This document shows positions 36,457 through 48,833 of a stretch of DNA of 64,000 nt, piece by piece. Made by a program: the position numbers and the translations under genes. The notes beneath the pieces are model-generated. The model saw only the letters and a list, made by a program, of their open reading frames with translations, was not told the DNA's origin and made no database searches. This DNA comes from Boesenbergia rotunda (lineage: Eukaryota > Streptophyta > Magnoliopsida > Zingiberales > Zingiberaceae): assembly GCA_024364735.1 (NCBI GenBank), contig JAGFNQ010009959.1, positions 1-64,000 on the forward strand, written 5' to 3'. How positions within the stretch are numbered: position 1 is the stretch's first letter; each line of letters begins with the position of its first letter.

Positions 36457-38800
36457 TTTATGGCAACACAATTCAAAGTTAAGTTAAAAACTTATAACAG
36501 TTAAGAACATAAGGTAAACAATGAAGTATAACTGTTTATGAACAGAATAAATAGAGTTGAAAAAAAAATTCTTTATTTCTCATACTCCCCCTAAAACCCT
36601 GAATACTTGTATTATAAAACACTTAAAACACTTAACTTTGACCTTTCTTCCCACTTTGACATATATCAAAAACATACATGGGCGAACAAGGTTTCTAATA
36701 GGGAGTTTTACTAAAATAAATTCAAGTCATGGATTTAACAATTTTCCAAAAACATAGTTGTCAAGAAAAACATTAATTAAAACGTGACAACTCTTCTCCT
36801 TATATTTTAGGATATTTTAAAAAAAACTTCAAAAACATAATTTTCAAGAAAAAACTTAACAGTAGCTTACATTAGCCAACATTTTGAAAACAACTTTCCT
36901 TTAAAAAATTTCAACTTTTGCACACATAGAAAAATTTCTTTGGAACATATTTTGTGCATTTAAAACTATTTAAAAAAATCTTTAAATGGACAAGTTGTTG
37001 CCAAAACAAAGATTTATTTACTAAGAAAACTTTATTTAGAAACATTTGCCAAAAAATTTTCAGAGGTTTTGCTCAGACAAACTTTGTTTACTAAGGAAAA
37101 ATCTACTTAGAAATATTTGCAAAAAGATGCTCTTAGAAATATTTGAAAGCACACTTAGAAATTCAACTTTGCTTTTTGAATAAGAGAAAGCTTTTGAAAA
37201 ACATTTTAATTTTGAACAATTTGAGCTTTTTCTCTCCTTAGCTGTTTATTAATAAAGAAATATATTTTGAAAGAAGTCAAAAAAAATTATGTATCAGAGC
37301 CTATGAGTTTTGAAAAATATAAAAATACTTAGTATAACTCTTGAAAGCCTAGCAAATAGCTTAAATTGCACCAACAAAGCTCCACTTTGAAAGGTATTGT
37401 GCAATTTTGAAAAAAAATTTTGTATTTATAGGCAAATCTTTAGAAAATTCACATACTTAGAATACTATTGCCTTAGAAAAGATTAGTACTTTTTGAAAAT
37501 ATTATATTTTGAAAAATACAAGTACTTTTGAAAACATATGCATTTTCGAAAAATATGCAAGTACTTTTGAAAAAAATAGATTGAGCCCTTTTGGAAAGTC
37601 TAAGTACTGTTTTTGAAAACTATTAGACTTTGAAAAATATAAATAATTTTTGAAAAGTATTATGCATTTTGAAAACATAATATTTTACTTGATTAGGTTT
37701 CTTTTCCAGTCTGACACAATCCTAGGAAACCTTGTTGTCTACAAGGATATTTTCCTAAGTGTCCTGGAAATTTCTCCAACCCAAGTAAATATTATTTCAA
37801 AAATAATTTCATAAGCCATAAGAATTTTGAAAAATAAAATAATGATATTTTGAAAGAAAAATTATTTAAGTTCTCAAAAAGATTTTAAACGTGTAGTGCC
37901 TGAAAACATCTAATTTTAAAAATGTTCAATAATTCTTTTAATTTGATCTCCCCCTAAATTTGACCTAGTCCTAGGAAGCTTGTTGACTACAAGCGATCTT
38001 TCTCTGAGTTTTAAGGTTTGATTTAAATTATAAGAATTATCTAATAATTTCAAAGATAATTGTCAAAGAAAATGCTTGTTAGAAATAATTTCTTTTTGAT
38101 TTAAACTCCCCATAAATTTGACATATCCTAGGAATCCTTGTAGGTCATGAAGTGGACCTTCCTCTGTGTCTTTAGGGTTTGTCAAAATCAAAAAGGGAAT
38201 CAAGCACAATTCTTAAAATGAATTTTGAAGTATTAATATTTCAAAAAAAAATGATTATTTGAAGGACATATGATAGCATAGTTTTCGAAAAACATGAGTG
38301 ATAGTTTGAAAACATAGTATTTTTTAACTTCTTCTTTTAATTTGAACTCCCCCTAAACCTGACACAGCCCTAGGAGGCTTGTTGACCACAAGTTAATCTT
38401 CCTTTGAGTCTTAGGGTTTGATTCAAACAAAAAGAGAAGAAAACTAAGGTTTTTAAAAAGTATTTTGTTTTAATGATTTGAAACATAATTTCATTTTCCT
38501 ATTTGAAAAAGTGAATATAGAGAACTAAAAAGGGGAAATGATTTCCAAAAAAAAGATTTTTTTTAAGTTAAAAAAAATTCTAAGCCCGGACTGTAGAAAA
38601 AAAATATCCTAAGTAATCCCCAAGGTGACTTTTTGCCATACTTATTTTTCAAGAATAAATTGATTGTTTGAAAGAAATGTTTGTATAATGGTAAAGGAAA
38701 GAAATAAATGTTAAGAAATAAATTTCAGGTTAGTGAAAAAAACTTGATTTTAATTACGATGATTTGAAATATTAACTCTTAGTTAAAAAGTTAAATTTGA
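36457..38800 (-). other. AT-rich non-coding internal region
   Basis: Between the purine tract and the minisatellite. Low-complexity, rich in TTTTGAAAA-like motifs and CTCCCCCT (purine-tract-like on the minus strand, near 36584, 37950, 38349). No coding potential. Confidence 0.6.
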
Positions 38801-38809
38801 TTTAATTGA

Positions 38810-39130
38810 ATTGATTTGAATTTGATTTAATTGAATTATTTTGAATTTGATTGAATTAAATTTAATTGATATAATTAAGATCTAATTGAATTTAATTGAT
38901 TTAATTAAGATTTAATTGAATTTAATTGATTTAATTAATTTAATTAAGATTTAATTGAATTTAATTGATTTCATTAAGATTTAATTGAATTTAATTGATT
39001 TCATTAAGATTTAATTGAATTTAATTGATTTAATTAAGATTTAATTGAATCTAATTGATTTAATTAAGATTTAATTGAATCTAATTGATTTAATTAAGAT
39101 TTAATTGAATTTAATTGATTTAATTAAGAT
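38810..39130. repeat. 30-bp AT minisatellite
   Basis: About ten units with a 30-bp period built from GATTTAATTGAATTTAATTG and TTTAATTAA blocks, inside the minus-strand element. Confidence 0.88.
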
Positions 39131-39767
39131 TTGATTTTGATTTAGTTGGTTGGGTTAGACTCAACTTTTAGGTCCTAAGCATCTCACCCATTTCTAAGTG
39201 ACAAAACAAGGTATCCTTATCTGTTTTGTGAGATGCGTTAACAAAAATGAAAATTTTAAGTTTGGAAAAAACATGGTTAATTTTAAAAGATTAATTTAAT
39301 TTTTAAACCTAATTTAAATTTATTTTGAAAAGAGATATTTGAATCTAAAATTGACTGAAAATTTGTGTTAGATTCGAATTTAACAAAGAGTAAATTGAAT
39401 TTCAAAAATTGACTTCCAGGTCTTGGCGAGGCACAAGGCCTTCTTTGGCTATAGCCTTATTGGATCATCAACCCTTTCCTAGACAAAGTCTTTTAGTGAA
39501 ATTTTATTTTCAAAATTACTTTTTGGTGAATTTTGGTCTGACTAGTTTGGGTCTTGGATCGGTAGCTTCAGCTAGTTTCACCAGTCTAAAGAGACCAAGT
39601 AGTGTATACTTGACCTTATTAGAAAAGGTTTCCCTAACGAACTATCATCTCACCTCCATCCAATACTATCTTATTCAAATTTCAGTTAATCGTTTTAGTC
39701 CTTAAACTAATCAATCCTAATTAAAAAAAAAGCAACACTCAATTAAAGCAAACAAGACAAAAATGAT

Positions 39768-40704
39768 CTAAGTTATATCATAATTGAAATGATATTCTGG
39801 TTTTTTAGAATTAGCAAGATTATGAATTAGACTTTCTAGTATTTTGACCTTATGTTTCAATATTTCATCTTCTTGTTCCAATTTACTAGTGTTTGCTTTA
39901 ACTAATTTATAAGGTTCAATCATATTATTCAAGGTAAATAATGGATTTTCAAATACTATAAATTTACCTTTAGATTTCTTTTTGGAGGTCTCCCCCTTGA
40001 TTTTAGCCATCTTTCTTATGCTTGATTGTTTCTTCAGTATTTTGTAGTGGTCGTGAGCCAACCAGACCAGTTTCCGAGGATCTCCTTCTTCGTCGTCAAA
40101 TTCTGAGTCTGAGTTGGACTCAGGTACTGGTTGAGGCCTCTTTTGCAGTTCTCTTGGAGTTTTCCCTGCAATGAAAATTATACCTTCCTCGACCATTACA
40201 GTATCAGCTTGATTATTTAACTTTAATTCAGAAACTGATTCAAAATTAGTTACCATCTTTTGTCCCAGAAAACTCGTCGTCTGATTCTGGTTCGATTTCG
40301 ACGTCGGGGGTCGAGTCTGTCTCAGCTACTTGTGCTTGAGCTGAAAATGCAAGATCTTCTAGGATCTCAATATCGGAGCTCTCTTCGTGTAGATTGATTA
40401 GCTTTTCCCACATCTCCTTGGCATAGTTGAAGGATCCGACCCACTTCAATTCTTCATTGGTTAGGCCACATTGTAGGATTGTAGTAGCCCTTGCATCTGT
40501 CTCGATCTTCCTTAGAGTTGGTTCGTCCAATTTATCCCAGGCGATCGGCATTCCATCTTCTGTAGGGAATGTGAACCCCATTTGGATTATCACCCATAAA
40601 TCCAGATTGGCCTTCAGGTGGGATTCCATTAGACTTCTCCAGGAGTTGAAATTTTCGCCAGAGAAAAGTGGTGGACGGGCACTGTTCCATTCTTGGTTGG
40701 CCAT
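39768..40704 (-). pseudogene. Copia-type gag of the minus-strand element, frameshifted
   Basis: Two overlapping frames, 40704-40246 and 40256-39768. The first begins MANQEWNSARPPLFSGENF and has the Gag N-terminal (DUF4219/UBN2-like) signature with W residues and LQCGLTNEELKWVGSF. The second is charged, with a coiled coil. No CCHC knuckle is visible. The frame change near 40250 breaks it. Confidence 0.75.
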
Positions 40705-41255
40705 TTAGTTTAACCTCGTACACAAGATAAATAAAAAATATACCAAGACTTGGTCTTAGATTAGTAGTGCGGGACAAAAAAAACTATCTCAAAAAAAAGA
40801 GTTTGCATGAATTTCGAGGTAAAATAATAATAAAAAAATAAAAAAATTATGACTAATTTTTGAAAAATGTTGATTTTATAAATTCTGATTACTGATGAAA
40901 AAGTAAGAATCCAATGTTTGGAAAAAATTTGCTTGAATTAAGGTAGCACGAATTTCAAAAAAAAATTATTAAAATAAAAAAAAATTTATGACAAATTTTC
41001 AAAAATTGATCGTTTTAACAATTCTAACTTATGGTGAAAAAATGAGAATTCAAAATTAAAAAAGGTGTAAGAATAATTTAAGCACACCTACAGATATTAT
41101 TTATTTGAAATAAAAAAGCGAGAAAGATCGAGTGGTGTTGCACCAATCTCGATTAACAAAAAGAAAAGAAATCAAATGAAAATTTTCGTAAATCTGAAAA
41201 TAAATCTCAAATTGGTGGTTGCACCAAATTTGAGCTTCCCAGCTCTAATACCACT

Positions 41256-42825
41256 TGTTGGATCGAGAGAAATGATAGAGGGGGGGGTGAATATCGTAAA
41301 ACATTTTTCGGATAAAATTAAGAGCAAACGCGCAGCGGAATAAACAAAACACAAAGACACAATCGGTTTTACTTGGTTCGGAGTCGCGGTCGGCTCCTAC
41401 TCCAAGGCCCACGGTCGTTGACTGTTTACTGCGGGCAATTCTATATGCGCAAAATAGTTTACAGAAAAATGTTACAAGAGTAGTACAGTAAACTTAAAAA
41501 ATAGCTCTTCATTACCGACGTCCGTGTGGATTGTATTTTGGAGCAGGGGGACGTCATCGGCGCTTGTATCTCGAGTTGGGAGGTTTCCGGAGCAGAGCGC
41601 TGGAGCAGAAGAGCGAAATTGCGTTGGAAGAAGTGTTGTCCGAAGCCTTGGAGTCGAGGGGCTTTTTATAGCCTCCCGGGGTGCCCTGAACGTTGGGGGC
41701 ACCCCCCCCCCCCCCCACCACGTGTCACCCGATCCGAGCAACTCTCGGTCAGCCCTTATCCCACTCGAATAGGGCTGAGGGTTGACTGTGGGGGCACCCG
41801 GGACGCTAGGGGCACCCTGGTTGACCCTTTCAGCGGGCTTCTCGGCTGGATGAAGTTTATCCTCTTCGTTGGCTTGAGCCCGGGGCGCCCGGGAGCACGG
41901 GGGCGCCCGGGAGCACGGGGGCGCCCGGGAGCACGGGGGCGCCCGGGAGCACGGGGGCGCCCCGCCCAGCAAGTTTTCGAAGTGAACTTTTGCTTAACTT
42001 GTTTTGCTTTGACCTTGGGAGCGCCCTGCTCAGCTGCTGCCTCTCTCCTTTGAGGCGTTCTGAGCCACAGACACTCATTCCTTCGGTCCTGCATCCAGGG
42101 TTAGTCCAAAACAACATAGAGCAATCAATTATTAGTTTTATACAGCCTTAGCTGTCTTGGTTCTAACTTTGGGTCTCCAAAATGGAGCCCTAGGTCGAAC
42201 CGACGCCTATTGTTCCCTCGACGGGGAACGCATCCTCACCTACTCCTCTCAGGAGAATTTACCTGTTGCCAACCGGTTCCTCCGGTTGGACTTTTGCCCA
42301 GCAGTCCTTCGCCAGGTCTTCAGTACCAAGCAATCCTTCGCCTGGTGCCTAGCAGTCCTTCGCTAGGTCTTCAGTTCCAGGCAGCCCTTCGCCTGGTGCC
42401 CAGCAGTCCTTCGCCAGGTCTTTGGTTCCAAGCAGTCCTTCGCCTGGTGCCTAGCAGTCCCTCGCTAGGGCTTTGTATCCTGACATTCCTTTGCCAGGTG
42501 CCTAGCAATCCTTCGCTAGGGCTTTGTATCCTGGCAATCATTCGCCAGGTGCCTAGCAGTCCTTCGCTAGGGCTTTGTATCCTGGCATTCCTTCGCCAGG
42601 TGCCTAGCAGCCCTTCGCTAGGACTTTGTTGCCCGACAGTCCTTCGCCAGGTGCCTGGCAGTCCTTCGCCAGGTGCCTGGCAGTCCTTCGCCAGGTGCCT
42701 AGCAGCCCTTCGCTAGGACTCCTTTCTGCACACTCAAGTAACTTTATTAGATCACAAATAAACTTAACTTTGAATCTTTTGCCAATATCAAAACAAGGTT
42801 CGATATGGTGGTTTCTGCACCAACA
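41256..42825 (-). repeat. 5' LTR of the minus-strand element
   Basis: Partner of 34945-36440 but with four 20-bp GC-rich tandem units (41883-41962) where the other has fewer, and extra CCAGGTGCCTGGCAGTCCTT units near 42640-42700. The two LTRs have therefore diverged in repeat number since insertion. Confidence 0.85.
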
Positions 42826-42907
42826 ACTCCAAATGTTTTTAGCATTGTTATTTACTATTTGTTTTCCCTAACTTAAACGTATTGCCAAACATTAAAAAGG
42901 AGGAGAT

Positions 42908-43852
42908 TGTTGAGGCAATCTATAGTCCATGGGACCATTTGTTTTGATGTTTGGGCAAAGGATTTAAGTTAGATTCACCATTATATTTGATATGTGTATT
43001 TGAGTGTGCAGATTTGCAGGATACACATAGACTTAACTTAACGGCTTTGGGTCCGGTGAATGATGGAGCATCCAAGGGGTCGTGGACAAGGCAGCAATGA
43101 TGATCCGAGAAAAGCGCACGTCGAGGAATACGCGAATGATGACATGGATACTCCGAGGGATGAGAGCCAAAGCGAAGAAGGCTTGAAGGCAACAGGTCAA
43201 GGCTGCGAAGAAGAGTCAAGTGAGTTGTGAGGGTCCGAGTGTGAGAAAACTATACTTGAGAAGGGAAACCCTAGGTTTAGGGTTTTACCAGTCGACTGGT
43301 ATGGAATCAATCGACTGGTTGAGGTCACAGAAAGATCAATCGATTGATCTTCTATGTAGTTGACTGATGTCGGCAAGATTCGAACGTTAGGCTATAACAT
43401 TGAATTCGACAGTTATCAGTCGACTAGTATTGGCACCAGTCGACTGGTAACGGCTGGATTAGTAAACGAGTTCTATTTAAGAGAATTCGGTTTGCTTGGG
43501 CAAGGTTGACAAAATTGATCTTGGTTAAAGGTTAATTAGTAGTCTAAGTAGTCAAGTGTTCTTGGTGAGATTGTGGTGAAGTTTCTCCACCCAGAAGGAG
43601 CTACACGAGCATAGCCGAAGGTTTTTCGGGGAATTATCAACCAATGGATCAGGATCGTCTACCTTACGGACTGCCGTGGAGTAGGAGTGTCATCTTTGAA
43701 CCACGTAAATCAATGTGGGTTAACGATTTTTTTTGTGTTAGTTTAGTTTGTAATGTATTCCGCTGTATGCTAACAAGTGTAGGAAGGTAACCACAAATTG
43801 AGGGTTACAAGCTATTCACCCCCCCCCCCCTCTTGGCCTTCGATCCCGTACA
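42908..43852 (+). repeat. 3' LTR of the outer element
   Basis: TGTTGAGGCAATCTATAGTC ... CGATCCCGTACA after purine tract AAAAAGGAGGAGATT. Contains CAGTCGACTG-type sites near 43290-43450 and a C tract (43819-43830). It shows the uninterrupted site (GGAAACCCTAGG, 43264-43275) where the gag-only element entered the 5' copy. Confidence 0.82.
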
Positions 43853-44944
43853 CAAAAGATATGACATTAGTATGGAGTGACCTTTATAGAAAGTAGCATA
43901 TATCTTCGCTCAGGGCAATAAGGCAAACTAAGGCAACGTTTGAGCAAGATGGCATATGAGACTGAGATGACGTATAAAGGAGAGATGATATCTAAACCCG
44001 AGGTGGTGCATATAGTAGAGATGGTATCTAAGAGTGATTGGGGGTGTATCGAGAGGTTGCCACATGGAATCATATTAGCTGAGAGGCTGCCACGTGGCAC
44101 TCAAGCACCACTCAGGGTCCTCCTATAGTTCGCTCAGGAAACTGGGCTCGGGCACCACTCAGGGTTCAACCACTACCCGCTCGGGAATCCAACCACTCAG
44201 GGAGTCTTCAATGGACCGCGTAGAGTCCGTGGGGGATAGTTATCCTAAAAAGAAATACTTAGGCGCATCCCTTCACGAATAATGGTAGAGGGATGTTAAA
44301 CATTTACCACATTAATAGGATAACTAATACCCTTTAAGGTGCCGCCAGGATATAAAAATGCAGCATTAATGATAAGGAGGAGATGGAAACAAGTAAAGCC
44401 CCAATAACAATCTCCAATAATTGACAGTAATGACAGCTATAAAGGAGATGTCATTAATATCATTAATAACCGGGGAAAATGAAGGATCACAGTCAAAGAG
44501 TATAAAAGGAGTCCAGGAATACCTGGGAAAAGATCTGTGTAATTCTCTAAACATATCTCTTTCTATTCTGTCAATTTCTCATCCCTAATCTCTGACTTGA
44601 GTGTAGGAGTGACAATCGCCGATACCCTTTCCGATGTCATTCTAACATTCTTTTCTTGTAGCTTTGGATCTCAAGTCCCAGTCATCTCATCAGCCCTAAT
44701 TCCACAAAAAGTTCGCATCACTGAGTGTCATCTCCATCCACGCAATCAATTTTCAGAACAAAGATTGAGATGGCGTCTGAAACCGAGATGGTATATTAGA
44801 CCAAGATGACACACAAAATTGAGATGGCATACCAAGATGTCTCTGATATCTAAGACCGAGATGATGCATGAAGTAGAGATGTTATCTGCTACTGAGATAG
44901 TGTCTAAAATCGAGATGGCGCATGAAGCAGACATGGTATCTGCG
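43853..44944 (+). repeat. LTR-like DNA with degenerate GAGATGG repeats
   Basis: Contains a promoter-like stretch (AGTATAAAAGGAG near 44499-44511) followed by CTGACTTGAGTGTAGGAGTG, an arrangement common in plant gypsy LTRs. Also irregular ~20-bp repeats of the type GAGATGGTATCTGAGACT (43940-44030, 44760-44944) that resume at 55199-55265 beyond the hAT insertion. No coding region. Confidence 0.5.
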
Positions 44945-46783
44945 ACTGAGACTAGACCCGACCATGGTTCAGAACTGACAGTTCGGAACCACTGGTTCGA
45001 CGGTTCGTGGGAGGTCGACCCTTAACCTTAACCGCCCAAGACGGTTACGGTTCACGGTTCGGAATCGCCGATTCACGATTCAGTTCACGGTTCACCACGG
45101 TTTGAGATTATTATATTAAAAAAATTTAAATTTAAATTTAAAATATAAAATTTATTTTAAAAAGGCTTGCACTTATTTAAGTTGCCTACGTATCCCCTTA
45201 AGGTGTAGGGGAATGAAAGCTCATGTAGTTCTTTTACATTTTTACCCTTTTACAATTTTTATCACTCACTTCCATTTCCTCCCATTCCCGTTGTATTCGT
45301 TCCTTCGGTATCAAATTCTTCGACTTCGTCTTCAAAATGTTGCATTCTTTGGATTCTTTTCTCGGCTCTGGTCCAATCGTCTAGTAATGTTTGAGCTTCC
45401 AATGAGTCGGGATACATAGTTGATCGTCATTTATCTAATATGTTGCCGCCAGCACTGAACGTCTGCTCCACAGCAACAATTGACACTAAACAAGCTGAAT
45501 TTCTTTTGCAATCACGGAGAGAACAGGAAAGCTTTGAGCCTTCTGTGACCACCACTTCAAGATATCGAAATCTTCGCTATCTGCTTCATTAAAATCAAAA
45601 GAAGTCGTAAAATAATTTCCAAGTTTCTGTATGGAACTTGAGGATCCTCGTGGATGTTTCGTCCGTTCTTTTAATAAAAGTTGTGCTTTTGTTAGTTTTA
45701 AATTAATACTAGTAGGCTATTGTGTTTCGGAAATATTTATTTGTATATCATATTTAATATAATATTGATTATAAAGATCATATAAATAATTTCTAATATT
45801 ATATATAATATTAATTGGATCTACAGAAGAAGAATTTTTAATAGGAATTAAAGCGTCATAATATAAAGTTAACATTTTTTATAAAACTTCTAATTTAAAT
45901 CTAGGATCTAAAGCAAATTCAATTAAATAAATTTCACGAATAAAATAAAAATATTTTTCCCATTATATGCAAGAAGTTAAAGCTTCATTATTGATATGTT
46001 CATTTAATACTAATACTATACTAGAAAATTTTACTAAAACTAAATGAGCAGTGGGATAATAAACACCGAAAAGTTGTTCAGTTGCATCGTTAAATACTTT
46101 TAAAATTTTACAAATATTACTATAAATATTCCATTGTTGTGAAAATAAATATATATTAGTATTACTACTTTGTGCAAAAAATAAACATCATAAATCTTTA
46201 TATTGAAATGAATCTTGTAATAATTGATATGTTGAATTCCAACATATTGAAACATCACGTGGAAATTTTTTAGGTCTTATTCCATTAGCTTTACAAAATC
46301 TACCCCATTGTTTCATCATAGATAGATGCGACAATAAATATGAAATTGTGATTCTAATTGGTTGAATATAATTTTCTAAAAGTTTTAATCCATCTTGAAC
46401 ACATAAATTTAAAATATGGCATACACAACGAATATGAAAAAATAAACCACCAATAACAGGTTGACAAATAAATTTTAGTTCATCTATAGAAACAGTATTA
46501 GAACTAGCATTATCTAATGATATTGAAAATATTTTATGAGTCAATCCATATATTCTAAAATTAAACATAATAATTGTGCAATGTTATGGGCAGTGTGTGA
46601 TTCATCAAAAACTCTATAAGCTAGCAATCTTTTTGGAGGATCCAAGAGTTATTAATCCAATGGCAAGTCACACCCATATATGAATGAGTTTGCCAATGAT
46701 CACTCAAAATATCGAAACATAAAGGAAATTTATTATTTAATTTACTAAATTCATCAATTAAATTCTTTTTTCCTTGTTTTACT

Positions 46784-48775
46784 TGTTGATGCAGTCTGAC
46801 CTTGATTGTTGTTTTGGTATTGACACCGATTTAAGTTTGATGTAAGTCTGGTTGAATTCGGATTAAGTCCAGGTGGATCGGGAGATCGCATGCTGGCAGT
46901 GGAAATCCTAGTGAGTGAAGCTAGGTTGAATTCCTGGTAAGTGAAGTCAGGTCCTGGTGAGTGAAGCGAGGTGATGGAAATCCCGGTGAGTGAAGCCGGG
47001 TCCTGGTGAGTGAAGCCAAGTGATGGAAATTCCGGTGAGTGAAGCCGGGTCCTGGTGAGTGAAGTCAGGTGATGGAAATCCCGGTGAGTGAAGTCGAATC
47101 ATGGTGAGTGAAGCCAGGTGATGGAAATCCCGGTGAGTGAAGTCGGGTCCTGGTGAGTGAAGCCAGGTGATTGAAATCCTAGTGAGTGAAGCTAGGTTGA
47201 AATCCTGGTGAGTGAAGCCGGGTCCCGGTGAGTGAAGTCGGGTGACCGAAACTCTGGTGAGTGAAGCCAGGTCCTAGCTTGGAGGGCTAGGTTGAAGTCC
47301 CAGTGAGTGAAGCTGGGCATGGCACGAGTCAGAGAAGGGTTGGAGGCTTGTTCTCGTGACTTAGAGTGCATTTGGGCGTCCCTGGATCAGTCTGGTGACC
47401 GATCAGGGAAGTTGGCACGGTGCTACTTCGTGGATCGGTCTGGTGACCGATCCAGCGATGACTGATCGGTCTAGAGATCGATCAGGGAGCGCACAGTGAG
47501 GTTGGGAACCTACTGTGTGGCTCCTGATCGGTCTGGTGACCGATCAGGGAGCAGGCCGTTGCCTCGTTGCTTGGCTCCTGATCGGTCCGGTGACCGATCA
47601 GGGAGCAGGTAGCTTCCTCACTACCTTGCTCCTGATCGGTCTGGTGACCGATCAGGGAGCACTCAGTGCCGCTGATTAGTTCCTGAATGGTCCGGTGACC
47701 GATCAAAGACCTAGGATTTAATTTCCTCGGTTACTGTTCACTCAGAGGTGGACCGATCAGGCTTGAGCCTGATCGGTCAGGGAGCTACCTGATCGATCTG
47801 GTGACCGATCAGGCTTCACTCTGATCGGTTTGGTGACCGATCAGGCCTGTGTCGTCGTGCAAAGCTGGAGAGTCCTAGTAAAGCGATGGATCGGTCTGGT
47901 GACTGACCCACAGGCCCTGGATCGGTTCGGTGACCGATCACTTTAATTCAAATACTCTGTCAGAAGCTCTGATCCCGACTGTTTTCTCTGCCGATTCCCT
48001 GATACATTGCTGATTATGTTTGATATGAGTTGCTAAGCTTCTATTGGAGTGTGCAGGCTTTACAGGGATGATTCAAACATTGGAGGAGAGTCAATGGGAG
48101 ACTTTCCTTGGAGCAGGTTTGGCTGTTTCCTTGTTTCAGGTCTCAAAGGCGTCTGGAGAGCAGTTGGCAACTGACGGAGGCTCAGCTGGAGAGGGTCTTC
48201 AGTGGACTGAGTGCTCAGGGAGTCAGGGGGTCAGGCTGTGGCTTCAGTGGATGCTGATGGAGAGCCTGGTGATGGGAGCAGAGGCTTAAGACAAGGCTCG
48301 AAGCAGAGGAGCTACAACAAGGAAGACAGAAAAACGAGTGAAGTATTTGCTGTGGGGTTGTGCTCTCTGTTGCTTTGTGCTTGAGCGATCTTGTTGCATT
48401 CCTGTGAGATATTTGTGAGTGTTCCTTCTTGTGTGATCTCTTGTACTCAAGTTCAATCATCTGTGAGATCTGTGGAGAGGTTTTTCCACCGAGAAAGAGG
48501 CTCTATCTTATCCGGTGTTCACCGAGGCTTGATCTACCGACGATCAAGGGATCGCCCACCTCACGGGCACGTCAAGGAGTAGGGGCAAGTTATCCCCGAA
48601 TCTTGTACATCACGGTGTTAGCGTTTGTTTGGTTTGCGTTTCTTTCTCTGCTTTGTTGTTTGTTCTGCATTTTCTTCCGCTGCTAATCTGATCATGTAGA
48701 AAACTTCAAAGTGCAACTTGTGGGTGTCTGGCTACATTCACCCCCCCCCCCTCTATAGCCATCCGAGGTCCAACA
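46784..48775 (+). repeat. 5' LTR with two palindrome arrays
   Basis: First array (46900-47300): about 49-bp units alternating CCCGGTGAGTGAAGCCGGG and CCTGGTGAGTGAAGCCAGG. Second (47390-47960): about ten TGATCGGTC...GACCGATCA palindromes with loops such as TGGT or CGGT. Ends with a C tract and GTCCAACA. Confidence 0.86.
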
Positions 48776-48833
48776 AGTGGTATCAGAACTTGGGGCTCTG
48801 TTCACGGCTTAACATCCAAGAGTTTTCAACAAG

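Larger units (their letters stand above)
34945..42825 (-). mobile_element. Complete copia/Sirevirus-like element, minus strand
   Basis: LTRs at 41256-42825 (5') and 34945-36440 (3'), exact TSD ACTCC (34940-34944, 42826-42830), primer site TGGTATTAGAGC on the minus strand (41242-41253), purine tract at 36441-36456. The internal 4.8 kb has a broken gag and no recognisable pol, so it is non-autonomous. Inserted in the 3' internal region of the outer element. Confidence 0.88.
23660..43852 (+). mobile_element. Outer copia/Sirevirus-like element, split by two insertions
   Basis: The 5' LTR begins TGTTGAGGCAATCTATAATC (23660-24039), is interrupted by another element, and resumes at about 32034-32280. 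A primer site TGGTATCAGAG follows at 32283, then a degraded gag. The internal region is interrupted at 34945-42825, then a purine tract (42894-42907) leads to the 3' LTR at 42908-43852. No integrase or reverse transcriptase is present. I found no matching TSD (TAGAG on the left, CAAAA on the right), so an end may be rearranged. Confidence 0.75.

Noticed and set aside
36009..36476. Repeat-rich open frames (LLGTWRR / SSPSLGL patterns), also 42210-42716
   Set aside because: Produced by the CCTAGCAGTCCTTCGCTAGG array of the LTR; non-coding.
43853..43857. TSD for the outer copia-like element
   Set aside because: The 5-bp flanks do not match (TAGAG and CAAAA); shifting the ends by one or two bases does not give a match.
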